A stretch of 42,391 bases of DNA, taken from contig JBBPSI010000211.1 of the NCBI GenBank assembly GCA_038093515.1, positions 1 through 42,391 on the forward strand, written 5' to 3'. The notes beneath the pieces were generated by a model that was given only the letters and a program-made list of their open reading frames with translations, made no database searches and had not been told where the DNA came from. This document shows positions 32,697-42,391 of the stretch, piece after piece. Position numbers and translations under genes: made by a program. The stretch comes from Butyriboletus loyo (lineage: Eukaryota > Basidiomycota > Agaricomycetes > Boletales > Boletaceae). The stretch's first letter is position 1; each line of letters opens with the position of its first letter.

Positions 32697-35600
32697 ATGC
32701 TACGAGGTACAGTCGAGAACATGCCTCGGTCTCACTCTCGCCCTAGAGGAGCCCAAAATCAGCCGATAGGCAGCCCTCCTGTCGCTCGGGGCTTTCCTGA
32801 GGGGACCCCAAACATCCATAGTCCATATGCTCGGATGGAGTCAAGTGACCCTTTGAAGCGGAAGCAAACGATACTCAGCTTGATAGACATGCTCTCCGAG
32901 ATGAGCAACGACAACGCGTTCGAGGCTGGTCTGTTCTCTTTCTCGCCAATATCGGTTTCGCACGTTGACCGATCCCTCCAGATGTCTCCTCGCCGCCGAT
33001 GATAGAAGAGGACTTGCGTGAGTCACAGTGGTGTCCGCGATGGACAACGTGCCTGATGGGTCCTTTGCAGCGACCTCTCTCGACGAGAAGTTATCGAATG
33101 CTGGTGCAGAGCAGTTCCTGAGGTTTGAAAGGTAAGCTCGTCAGTTGCACGCAATGGCTACGTCAACGATTCAATGTCCTCTAGACGGATAGAGAATCTC
33201 GACAAAGAAGTTCGTGATACGTCTATTTTCATCTTCTGTTCCTCATCCATACTCAGCTCCGTGGTTTCGCAAACGCTGCTCGCCAGCTGGGGAGCTCGGT
33301 TGGGATTCTCTCCTCCGCATTCAAGTTACGCGAACGGTTAACGAAGATCTTGTTTCTGTTCCGAGAAAACGCTGCGAACCTATATCCTCGCAAAATTGCG
33401 CGGCAACCGCGTGAGGCCCTTCCCAATCCAAACTTCATGCACCGACAGCGGCGAGGTCCTTGGCGTGGCCAACATGCGCCCGTCGTAAAACTGATATTGG
33501 AGGACAATCTGGAGCCTGATACACTCCCGAATCAGTTCGAAAGTTTCGCGAAGGACGTTGTGACCTTCCTCAATTGCCTCAACGAGTTCCCAGAGTTCAC
33601 TGACGAGGCTGTTAACCAGTCCATGCGGAGCTTTGAGGGTGACTTGAAAGTATGTCGAATTTTGTTGAGTTCACTCATGTAACTTTGACACCTGTGTCTA
33701 GTATTGGGCATCATGTCTGGCTGAGTACAAGTGTTAGCGCTGGCATATGCTCTTCCCCATACACATTGAAACTGACATGATCTCTCTATTCAGCTCAATT
33801 TCGCTCACCGGCCGTGCAGCGCTATGTACACGACCTCACTACGGAGATCGGCGATCACATCGACAACATCACGGGTACGCTGTCCATGTTCATCGAGATC
33901 GGTGAGTTTGGAGGCGTCATGGGAAGGCAGTGCACTGATATGCTACACAGGTGTCCCAACAATCAGGTTCCATCAACAACATGCTGCGTCAAATCTACTG
34001 AATCTGTCGACCGTGGCGACATTCTTTTCGGCGGTCACCGCAACTACGTTACAATTTTCATACAATTCCACTGGCAATGTGTTGGCGGATTCCGTGAATG
34101 CTTTCTGGTTTTCATCGCTGGTGTTCAGTATTGCGGCTGCAGTGAACAGTCTCCTGGGATTAACTTGGAAGCAGGCTATGTAGTAGGTTCTTCTCCTGGC
34201 TTCTAAACGTCATTCAATCGACTGATTGACATCATTGAGCCGCTCTCCAGGGCATAGGGTTCCGTGGTGGGTTCTCATTTGGATCAAAAGGTCTCCGCTA
34301 GTTTTCCTAGTGATGTCCGTCGCCTGCTTCTCCGCTGGGCTCATGCTTTTCACATATTCATCTGGACAGGTACGCAGACCTGCTCCACTGTCGTCATGCA
34401 TGCGTTTAGGTGTTTTCATCAGGGACGCGTAACCTCAACGATAATCACCGTTCTGACGGCGAGTCTACCCATTTGATTGCTTCCCGTTTCAGTTTCTTAC
34501 CCCTGATGCTAGGTTGTTACATCGTTTGGTCTTGCTGCTGTCTCTGCTTGGTTTGCATCAGAACGATGGATATTTGTCCAGCACAAAGGACAAAAGTGGC
34601 TCGAGGAGGTGATTTCGGAAGCGACCAATCGTCTGGCAAATACACGTATCGCGCGAGCTAGCCGGATCTCTTTGCGCTGGTGCAGTCTGCGTATTTCTGC
34701 TGCACGAGGGTACTTGAAATATCTCACGAGTTGGATTATCAAGCCCAAACAACCTAAGGAGTTACTCCCAATCGCGGAGCCTGCTCAGCCTCGCACTCGC
34801 GCCCGTGCCCCTCTTCGATCACCGGTATATCATCAGGAACCTGCGGCATTCGTACCTAAACTTGAGGCTGCCCGCTCAGTCTGCTCAGTCGCCACCGAGA
34901 ATCCAGCGTCCAGTACAGAAGGACGGTCAGATGAGACTACAGAAACACGTCATTCTGATGCTCGTCAGCGGTTCGTGAACGCGATCCGCTCTGTGATCAT
35001 GCTTCAGGCCACCACCCGACCCGTGTCCCCGCGCAGAAACTCTTCGTTCGATACTCCAATCGCTCCCATATCTGCGGCCATGGCGATGTCGCCTAGTCGA
35101 TTCCCGGATCCTGGGATGTCATTGCGGGGAGGGCGAGTGACCACTGCCATCGACAAGTTGAAGGCACTGGATACATCACAAGAGCTGGCTGCTCACCAAG
35201 CACTCGTTCGACACCTCCAATTCTCTCCGAATGGACGGTACTTGGCGACTTCGAGGTATAAGTTATGCTTGTCATTAGTTCACAGCAGTCTAACAATGCA
35301 ATCAGTTGGGACAGAACATCAGTCATATTCCGTGTAGGGGTGAGTTACCCGATGGAAGGCTCTCGCCTCATGGCTGATCAACGCTCAGGAAAGCTTCACT
35401 ACCCACCGCATATTGGTGCACGTTCGAGGATTCATTGGCCAAGTCGCTTGGTAGGGTCTCGCTTTTCTGCTCATGTTGTTGTCGTTCTCAGCCTTTCAAT
35501 GAGGTCTCCGAATGGTAGATTACTCCTCACTCGACTCACACGCGCGGTCAAGGTGTGGTCGGAGGTATGATCATATACCTCCCGATTAACGGAGATCCTG

Positions 35601-36793
35601 ACAAATTCGTTAGGATGGTGTGTGTAAAAAAACGATAGATCGTCAAAATACGGTTCAGTCCATCATATGGCTTCCCACAGGGGATGGTAAGACGTGTACT
35701 TTTACTCGGAGGATCTGCCCGGTATTGACAATCATGAGTAGCCTTCCTATCCGTCGAGGGCAGTGACGTTGTGAAACTGGCATGTGTCCTCGTTTTGGCG
35801 AGAGTGGGCATTTCTGTTAACGTATTGTCCCTCGTTGAATCATCAGGATCTCCATGGAAAAGTTTTGGATACCTATCACCTCGGACAAGTCCGGTTGACT
35901 AACGTGGCTGTAACGCCGGACTGTTCCCGATTGGTTGGGGTGGGGCCTTCGATAACATCGCCTTCAGGGCCACAACCCAGCCGTCATACCAGAGTCGAGA
36001 AGCGTATTATTGGTAAGTATCTCACTGGTGTTTTTAATCTTCCATGATCATTAATTATGGAATCTGCCAGTATATAATATGCAGACGAGGACAAGAGAAA
36101 GGTGAGTGATATGGCTTACACGTTTATTATTTGAGTTTCATATCTCCAAAGCCAAACGCCGTTTGCTAACGATGTCCGCGACATCGCTATGGCAAGGAAA
36201 ATACCAGCTGTCCTAATATCACCTGAGAAAGTATGTGTCCGTGGACTGGGTGGGCTCACGCACTGATTCCATTTCGTCTCAGGCTGCCCCTCAACTGTGG
36301 AAACTCGAAATCGTACGAGATAGAGATCGCCACGAGTACGCCCAGACTTCTCGGCTGAATTTGAAGCACACGTTCGCTCTCAAAGGCCCCGTTGACATCG
36401 CAGGCCCATGTCATTTCGGTGGTAAAGATGACCAGTTCGTCCTTTGTGCTGGGAAAGGTTGGCATCCTTGCCGTCTTCATGCTCGCTGGCCATGGTTGTT
36501 GATCGTTGTCCGTCTCAGCGGGTGATATACATATCTGGGACCGAGAGACAGCAGCTCTTCTGCACTGCATACGACCCCAAAACGCGCCAGGAGCCGGTGT
36601 CGGAGATCTGACGTGTGTCGGATGGAACTATGCGACAGACGACCCCATGATGCTTGCGACGGGGAGTCATGACGGCACGATACGTATATACTCGACGGCG
36701 CCGTTGGGCGAACAAACAGACGACGAGTCGTATTTGGAGAGACATACTGAAGGCGATAGGGAAACAAGTTATTCTGTCCACTCTGGCGGTTAA
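32697..36793 (+). CDS. Membrane-anchored WD40 protein, GID7/WDR26-like propeller
   Basis: About 990 residues in about 21 exons. Start is ATG 32697 or, with a better context, 32721. Exons include 32721-32928, 32982-33017, 33071-33131, 33185-33209, 33257-33649, 33702-33714, 33794-33901, 33951-34182, 34240-34369, 34423-34449, 34513-35255, 35306-35339, 35389-35450, 35504-35564, 35614-35686, 35739-35779, 35847-36012, 36071-36101, 36152-36230, 36283-36457, 36519-36793. Phases close with this set. The N-terminus is helical; about four hydrophobic segments lie at residues ~295-430 (for example SSLVFSIAAAVNSLLGL, RSPLVFLVMSVACFSAGL, SFGLAAVSAWF). A linker follows, then WD40 repeats from about 620 (HLQFSPNGRYLATSSWDRT, DLHGKVLDTYHLG, FGGKDDQFVLCAGKAGDIHIWD, MMLATGSHDGTIRIYS). 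The late blades resemble Gid7/WDR26, but no LisH/CTLH is seen. The intron at 35780-35846 is GC-AG. The exon at 33702 is problematic (see findings). Confidence 0.82.
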
Positions 36794-37269
36794 AACTCTT
36801 GGTTCACCACACTCTTTCATTTATTTCTTCCTGCCAAGAGTGAGTTGGGGACTATTGTTCTTTTAAGTTATTGGGGTCGAGGAACGGTAGCTTTCTTTTC
36901 TCCTTAAGTTATGGCGCGCTGACTCGCAGGTCTCGTATATGCCTGTCACGACTACTAGTATGGAATCGGCTAATGTATGGTAATGCACGCATGCGTACTT
37001 GTAACTTACGATGGGTTGTCAAATGGTAGATTTTTCTTTGCACGCTTCCGGAGATTCGGCACGGCTACCTGCGCATCACCCACCGGGGTGGAGGGTGCTC
37101 CCTGATCCTCTCCTTCGAATCCCATTTCTCAACGTGTCCTCAGCCACCATCGCCTGGAAGTAATGCCCTGGGCAATGGAAGCAAACCATAGCGAGCAAGC
37201 GATACATGAGTCGTACGACAATACTTCGTACGGGCCACAATGACTCCAGGCCACAAAACACATGGAAGA
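36794..37269. other. Convergent intergenic region
   Basis: About 480 bases between the ends of the WD40 (+) and Bud20 (-) genes. It should hold both 3' UTRs. No gene, repeat or RNA recognised. Confidence 0.5.
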
Positions 37270-38056
37270 CTACGCAGCAGCAGCGGTGGAGGCAGTGGAA
37301 GCAGTGGCTGACATCCACGTACTCGTCGTGGACGAGGGCCGTTTTCCCGCTCTGCCTAGCCCAGCAGCGCGTTCGGATTCCTCGATGGTATATGCAGGTT
37401 CCCTGAGTGCACGACAACGCTTTTTGTGTACTTTACTCCTCCAATGCGAACGTAGCGCGGCATCCGTTTCGTAGTACCTGAAATGCAGGAGATGGGAGGA
37501 ACGGATGATAGAAAACGTGAGGTGTAGTCAAAACGGGGGACGAGGGTGGAAAGCAAACGTACTTGGCACACTCAACACAATAGTGCTGGGCTAGACCCGG
37601 TTTCTCAAAATCGAGCGGCTGCGCCTCCAGCGCAGCTCGGTTCTATTGATAAAACGGCAAACGGGGGTGGGGCCACAGGGGGAAGGGGGGGACGGGGGTC
37701 AGCTCGTCAATGCCAATTGAGCGCCACCACATTCAAATCAGCGGAATGGCCGTATCATCAGAAAGTGGGGAGGAACACCTTTCGGTGTCAGTTAATCTGA
37801 GACTGGGGACCTGAACCTGATGCGCACTACACAACAACAGAGGACACGGGGACCGCGCTGGACTTTGTATTGAACGACTTACTTTCGGATCGAGGTCGAT
37901 CAGCTGTATCTGATCAAGATCTTTTGTGCGAGCCTGACGAGAGTGTCGTATTTCAGGAGGTATGATAGGTGGTTAGAGAGCACGTACCCTTGTGCGAGAG
38001 GCCCGATGGATGTCGTGCTGCGCTTTGTGAGTCCGTGAGCGTCGTAGACGGCCCAT
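37270..38056 (-). CDS. BUD20: Bud20/ZNF593 C2H2 zinc-finger protein, pre-60S export factor
   Basis: Predicted 127 residues. Exons: 38056-37988, 37933-37883, 37618-37563, 37477-37270 (384 nt, phases close). Bud20 is a shuttling factor that helps export pre-60S ribosomal particles. The basic N-terminus MGRLRRSRTHKAQHD is followed by RASRTRARTKDLDQIQLIDL. The JAZ-type C2H2 finger reads HYCVECAKYYETDAALRSHW then KVHKKR, and is followed by the conserved PAYTIEESERAAGLG. The C-terminus is a Ser/Thr/Ala tail. Length fits the family. Intron 2 (37882-37619) is 264 nt, far longer than the other introns of the window, and carries a dense G-run array on the plus strand. Confidence 0.95.
37663..37698 (+). 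other. Five-run G-quadruplex-type motif inside BUD20 intron 2
   Basis: G runs of 5, 4, 5, 7 and 5 in 36 bases (37663-37667, 37669-37672, 37678-37682, 37685-37691, 37694-37698), with loops of 1-5 bases. They lie on the plus strand, which is the template strand of BUD20. Confidence 0.75.
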
Positions 38057-38364
38057 TGAACGTGGGGCAGGGGCGCGAAGTGAAAAGGTGACGGTGGACG
38101 AAGAAATTTATTTGATGACTAAGCGAGACCGGGAGTTCTGCAAAACTGACTTGACTTCCGAAATCATGAAAGTGAGTCTGGCAGCTTCCAGAGGGGGTGG
38201 TTAGTACTGACTTGGTTTCTTCTGCATAGAACACAGACTTGACTTATGAATGTCGACCACAGCTTTGCCTGACTGGGGGGCGATGCAATTCATAAGGCGC
38301 AAAAGTGTTGGCATAATAACCAGTAAACTGCTTGTAAATCTATATACAGCACAAGGTAGACGCC
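38057..38364. other. Intergenic upstream of BUD20
   Basis: 308 bases between the BUD20 start and the stop of the zinc-ribbon gene, both on the minus strand. No recognised element apart from presumed promoter and 3' UTR. Confidence 0.5.
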
Positions 38365-39432
38365 TCAAGTCTTTGTCATGGACTCATTCTTGCACGCAGA
38401 CGAACAGAAATAATCCGAGGTACTTTGTGGATATCGTTGGCACATGATGCAGGCTGTTTCTAATCCTAGCTTGACCGCTTCTCTATAGAATCGTGTGAGT
38501 GGCTCGTGTCGTTGAACCGAGAGGTTGGCACTCACTCTCGGTGCCTCACTGAACAGTACACTGTCTTCACGCCATTCCTATCGACGTGAGAGGGCTGGCT
38601 GCACCCTGGAATTGCACATGTACCAGGAACGGTTTTTGGTCCACCACTGCCGGGTTTACTACCTCTCGATGTACTTTTCGCCCCGGGTTGAGAAACAGCC
38701 ACCGCCGGCGCATTTGGTTCATCCTCTGATTCGGATCCCGAGTCCGATGGATACGCATCTAGATCGGTAGACATGCCACCATCTTCTTCCTCTTCTTCGG
38801 GATCTTCGTCTTCTTCAGTGGAGTCGTCTGGTATTCAATAGGTGGTCAACTTTAATCCCATGCAAAGGCTATCAAGATCGTCACCTTGATGTACAGGAAC
38901 CTTGGTTTTCGGTCCCTTGTGGGGTTTTGCAGGAGCAGGAGCCTGTGCATTATTCGGAGGCGCGTTCGGTGCGCGCGTCGTTTTCTGCTTCGTCGCCGGA
39001 ACACTCTGTGTTGCGGGTGCGGGTGGCTTAGTCTGCGCAGCGCCGGCGAGTGCGGCGCATGATTTTCCGCAATAATCAAAGCTATTGAACTTGGGCTTGA
39101 GGCCACAGTACTACAGATCGACGCCTATGAATGATGCTGATCGCGATTGATCGACATCGACAACGCTATGACTTACAGTGCACAGTTGGACCGCTTTTTG
39201 CGGGACAGGTGCGCCTTTCTGACGACCTACGTTTCTTGGAACTGCTTTTGCCTGGGGCTGCGACTGCTTGGACGACGCAGGTTTGGCCGCCGCTTGTGCG
39301 GCACACGTCTTGCCGCAGAATTTGTGAGTGCTGAATTTCGGCCTCTTGTGGCAATTCTGAATGGATGTGCTTAGATTCAGGCAGCGATAGAGCAAAGGAC
39401 GTCGAGCGCACCTCGCACAGACTCGGAGCCAT
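38365..39432 (-). CDS. Zinc-ribbon repeat protein, paralogous to the ART protein but without catalytic domain
   Basis: Predicted 278 residues. Exons: 39432-39412, 39356-39177, 39110-38885, 38827-38536, 38482-38365 (837 nt, phases close). It has four short Cys-rich modules: LCENCHKRPKF...FCGKTC, LCTYCGLKPKF...YCGKSC, CAIPGCSQPSHV...YCSVRHRE, and ACIMCQRYPQ...YFCSSACK. Ala/Pro/Lys-rich linkers and an acidic stretch (EEDEDPEEEEEDGG) separate them. The same module style opens the ART-like protein at 40008-41222. Here the stop at 38365 follows the fourth module directly, so no ADP-ribosyltransferase domain is present. A role as a nucleic-acid- or protein-binding partner is inference only. Exon 1 is just 21 nt (MAPSLCE). 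Confidence 0.8.
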
Positions 39433-40007
39433 CGTAAATTACGCCGACCAAGACCGACGACGACGACGACCTTCGTTTAAAGGGCCAGAGCATACGACGC
39501 GCGGAGGCGTAACTGCCTCGTGTTGGCCACGTTGGTGGCGCGACTCGGAGGGTTGTCGCGCGACAAACATGTTTATGATTCTCTCGGCGCTCCGATGATA
39601 TCTCTATCGATCCGTTTTTCACGATAAGACCGGACAAGGATTAGTCCTATCGCTCGCTTGTTACTCGTCACGGAATTATCCGTATCTCTGCACTGATAGT
39701 GGCCGAGAAACGCTCCATCTATTTGAATTTTTGCCAGGTGTGTTCAAACACATTGCATCCTCGATGTTGATCTGGTCCTCTTTCGGGTTGAAACTTCCGT
39801 GTGTCGTGGCCTAGTTCTTTGGCAGTGCACAACGAGGCAATCGCCACTTGTTATCAAACGACCATTACAATTCACCAACAGTGGTGCCTTCATATTGATT
39901 ACTAGCTATGCACAGGTTTGCAATAAATAGACAACAGATCCCAGGACGACGGAGGCTCTAACTCTGTAACTGCATCGTGCAGAGGGACGGCAGTCTAGGC
40001 TCGGTCC
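39433..40007. other. Intergenic between the two zinc-ribbon genes
   Basis: 575 bases without a supported gene. It should contain the promoter of the 38365-39432 gene and the 3' UTR of the ART gene. Confidence 0.5.
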
Positions 40008-41222
40008 TCAATTGCCTTTAGTGTACATGACAATGAATCTCGGAGTAATAGTTCCTGAATCCCGCACCACGACTCTGTCCCCCATCAGAATCTGTCCATT
40101 CCATCAGAAAACGGAGGTTACTGGTGGGAGATGACAAACCGAATTGTTTTTGCTCGGATTCTGCGGTAGGACGGCGTCGCAAGCAATCATAACTCGATAC
40201 GGTGAACTCAAACATGAAGTAGCAAATCGGTCCGCCACGGAGGGATCCGAAGAAGAATACAGGCCATCTCCATGTCTGGAAAGCGTGGACAAAGTTAAGT
40301 ATCGAAGGGTGGGGCTGGGTAACGACAACACATTGCACTAACCTTCCTTTGTTTCCAGAAGACCCAAACGCGACACGTTCAAAGCCGGACTTTACAATAT
40401 GACAGATCCCACAGGAACCCCAGTCACACAATACCGTGCCCTTTGTGCCCATGTCGCAGATGCACTGAGAGGCGTGAAACGTGCGTAATAACCGAACCCC
40501 GCCACTGGATTCCAGACTCTTTCTGCGGGCTGACTTTCAGCAAACAGGAACGGCAGGCAACATCCACGCTTACCGGAACGTTTCCTTGTCAGCGACGACA
40601 TCAGATGGGTATGATATCTCGAACAACTTGTCGATCGTCGCCGCCGTCCCGGTCTCCCATCTGTCTCTCCACTCTCGTTCGACTGATCAGGACGATGAGT
40701 ATCGGCTCGATCGAGAGAACATCAGACTCACATTCTCTCCAGACCGTGCCCGAGTGTTTGATATTCCACATTCGGAGTTCATCTGGCGGCATCTTGGCGC
40801 AACCGTTGCACATGGACCCGTTGTACTGCGGTAAGGTGTGACATCGAGTACATCCTGGCGTAATACCGGAATTAACGGCCAACCTAGGACCAATGAGCCT
40901 ACACAGCTCTAGTATATGATTGAGGCGCTTACTTTGCATGATCAGATGAACAAAACCCATGGAATAGAGGGTCTTCTGGTTTCTTGCACCCATTAATAGT
41001 GCAACCGACTGGAGCGCTGGTGTTTGGCCCTTTCACTGCAGCCCGTGCGCAGGTCTTGCCGCAATACGAATGGGTAACGCCTGTTGCGTCGACATACTTT
41101 GGTTTAATTCCACAAACCTATCCATTTTGTGACGTCCGAAGAGGATAAATGAGCTGAATGGCGAGAGACGGAAAGGACTGTGCGAGTTTGCAACTAACCT
41201 GGCAAAGATTGGATGTGGGCAT
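40008..41222 (-). CDS. Zinc-ribbon protein with PARP/ADP-ribosyltransferase-like domain
   Basis: Predicted 289 residues. Exons: 41222-41199, 41117-40933, 40883-40732, 40682-40574, 40522-40343, 40275-40140, 40091-40008 (870 nt, phases close). Zinc modules: LCQVCGIKPKY...YCGKTC, GCTINGCKKP...FCSSDHAK, GCTRCHTLPQ...CNGCAK. A linker (MWNIKHSGTVWREFE, ATIDKLFEISYPSD) follows, then the ART-like fold: TFHASQCICDMG with candidate catalytic His173, CGICHIVKSGFERVAFG, GDGLYSSSDPSVADRFATSC with candidate Tyr223, SPYRVMIACDAVL, and the last strand TPRFIVMY. No Glu is evident at the third H-Y-E position, which suggests mono-ADP-ribosylation, another chemistry or loss of activity. The family call is from motif memory. 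It is divergent from the NADAR gene. Confidence 0.78.
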
Positions 41223-41546
41223 GGTTGCTGGATACCTCGAAAGTCCATTATGGGTGCAGTGTGGCCGTACTATGTATACCCCCCCTGCAGGCGTCGCCAC
41301 GTGTGTGTCGCACCGCCGCTGTGCGTGTCAGAGCGAGTTGGCAATGACAACGAGAATGGGGCACGACTCGGACGTATCGCGCGTTGAGTACGCTCTACTG
41401 CAACGTGGAGTTGCCAGTGTCGACCCCGCGTGTGCCCGTCGTCCATCGGCTCCCTATAAAGTAATGCCTAACCGCGAACTTGTAGCTGCGCACGTCTTAC
41501 TCGCTTGAAAGTCGAAACCAAAACCCAAACGCAGATCGGCCCAACA
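41223..41546. promoter_or_regulatory. 324-bp divergent promoter between ART-like and NADAR genes
   Basis: Holds the 5' regions of both genes. A TATAAA at 41455-41460 (+) lies 87-92 bases before the NADAR ATG at 41547. On the minus side an in-frame upstream ATG at 41300 would extend the ART protein by 26 residues, but the shorter start resembles its paralogue better. Confidence 0.55.
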
Positions 41547-42391
41547 ATGCCCTCTACATTACAAAAACGACTGCCTGCGCCTGCTAACAGTGACCACATA
41601 CGGGCATCTGCTGGCGATCAGGGCCACGCATCCAAGACATCCCCCGCCGCTGGCACTGGCAGTGGTTCTTGGGGTCGCAGTCAGACGTACGCGATCGACA
41701 TCGTCCAGACGGTGCGCGTGTCGTCCGACGAGCCGCTGACGCGTCGCAAGATCGACGCGGTCAAGAAGTCGCTGGGGAAGCTCGGCGCGGGCGATCGGGG
41801 CTGTGTGTCTGATGACGACGCCGGACCTGGTCGACTCAGGGTCGTTCAGACGGCTTTGGAAGTCGTCAGGGGGAACGGCGCGAAGTCGTCGTCCTCCCTG
41901 ACACCGCCTCCGCCGCCCCCGCGTCCGCACTCTGCGTCACCAGGGATGCCATCGTCGACGTCGGAGAAGGGGCAGAAGCAGAAGCAGGATCAGCCGAAAC
42001 AGGCTGTACAGCCCACCAAGCGCATTCTGTTCTACCACGCCCACGATCCGTACTATGGATTCACCAACTTTTCCCCCGACCCGGTCGAGTACCGAGGGAA
42101 ACGTTATCCGACAAGCGAGCACCTGTTTCAGTCACTCAAGGTGAGCCTGGGGGGCAGACGGTGATGCAGGGCTCGATATAATTTCTGTCGAGCTTCGTCC
42201 TGCCCGGGGGGTGGGGCGCGAACACCGATGACGCACAGCCGATCTTACGTTTCTCCATCCACAGTTTCTCGATCGTCGCCCTGAGTTGGCAGAACACATC
42301 CGGACGTGCTCCCCCCGTCCTCGCGTCGTCTTCGATGAGACCCACAGATTCAATCCTGAAGTCCGACTAGACTGGCTGCGCGTCAGAGTCG
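41547..42391 (+). CDS. NADAR-domain protein (DUF1768), 3' end outside window
   Basis: Exon 1 41547-42140 (198 codons), intron 42141-42264, exon 2 from 42265 to the window end. Residues 1-150 are low-complexity and disordered with Pro and Gln/Lys runs. The NADAR domain then begins: ILFYHAHDPYYGFTNFSPDP, EYRGKRYPTSEHLFQSLK, FLDRRPELAEHI and the downstream FDETHRFNPEVRLDWLRVRV. The Glu in TSEHLFQ matches the conserved Glu of the family. NADAR proteins act on N-glycosidic bonds; members reverse ADP-ribosylation of guanine, others act in riboflavin-type pathways. The exon 1-2 join (SLK/FLDRRPELAEHI) is in phase. It is head to head with an ART-like gene. Confidence 0.88.

Noticed and set aside
1..42391. 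CRISPR array, bacterial operon signals, biosynthetic cluster
   Set aside because: No spaced short repeats, no Shine-Dalgarno-type layout, and no PKS/NRPS/terpene synthase genes; the window is fungal nuclear DNA.

Overview
The window is nuclear DNA of a filamentous basidiomycete, most likely an Agaricomycete (mushroom-forming fungus). Almost every gene is cut by many short GT-AG introns of about 45-95 bases. The proteins are eukaryotic housekeeping families: calcineurin A, a VPS9 Rab5-GEF, mitoribosomal mS29, kinesin-14, APN2 and Bud20. Two accessory families here, zinc-ribbon/ART proteins and secreted S28/S10 peptidases, are ones I associate with Agaricomycetes. Exon joins below were worked out by hand from splice consensus, reading phase and recognised protein motifs; no alignment was run. 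Where a gene is given exon lengths, the phases close to a multiple of three.

Layout. 1-1703 (+): 3' part of calcineurin A. 1685-6846: rearranged peptidase region, with a remnant of an S10 serine carboxypeptidase (-), a 5'-truncated copy of an S28 peptidase (+), a 1.3-kb spacer, and the intact S28 peptidase gene (-). The two S28 copies form ~1.08-kb inverted-repeat arms. 7426-7830: a tRNA-derived SINE with A and B boxes, poly(A) tail and a perfect 16-bp target-site duplication. 8109-16555: VPS9-domain protein (-), unknown protein (+), Bud6/Aip3 N-domain protein (+), RidA (-), HhH-GPD DNA glycosylase (-). 16656-23346: a chromodomain Ty3/gypsy retrotransposon (-) with 244-bp LTRs and a 5-bp TSD. 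Its pol is broken by an integrase deletion and by a nested 519-bp solo LTR with its own 5-bp TSD. 24340-31537: mS29 (-), kinesin-14 (+), APN2 (-). 32697-36793 (+): a many-exon protein fusing membrane segments to a GID7/WDR26-like WD40 propeller. 37270-42391: Bud20 (-), a zinc-ribbon protein (-), a zinc-ribbon protein with an ADP-ribosyltransferase-like domain (-), and, head to head with the last, a NADAR-domain gene (+, cut by the window end).

The most interesting functional grouping is the last one. A candidate ADP-ribosyl writer (PARP/ART-like) and a candidate eraser (NADAR) share one 324-bp divergent promoter region, next to a zinc-ribbon paralogue that lacks the catalytic domain. The left half of the window also gives a clear record of genome remodelling: gene-fragment inverted duplication, a SINE insertion, and nested LTR insertions directly upstream of a DNA-repair glycosylase gene.
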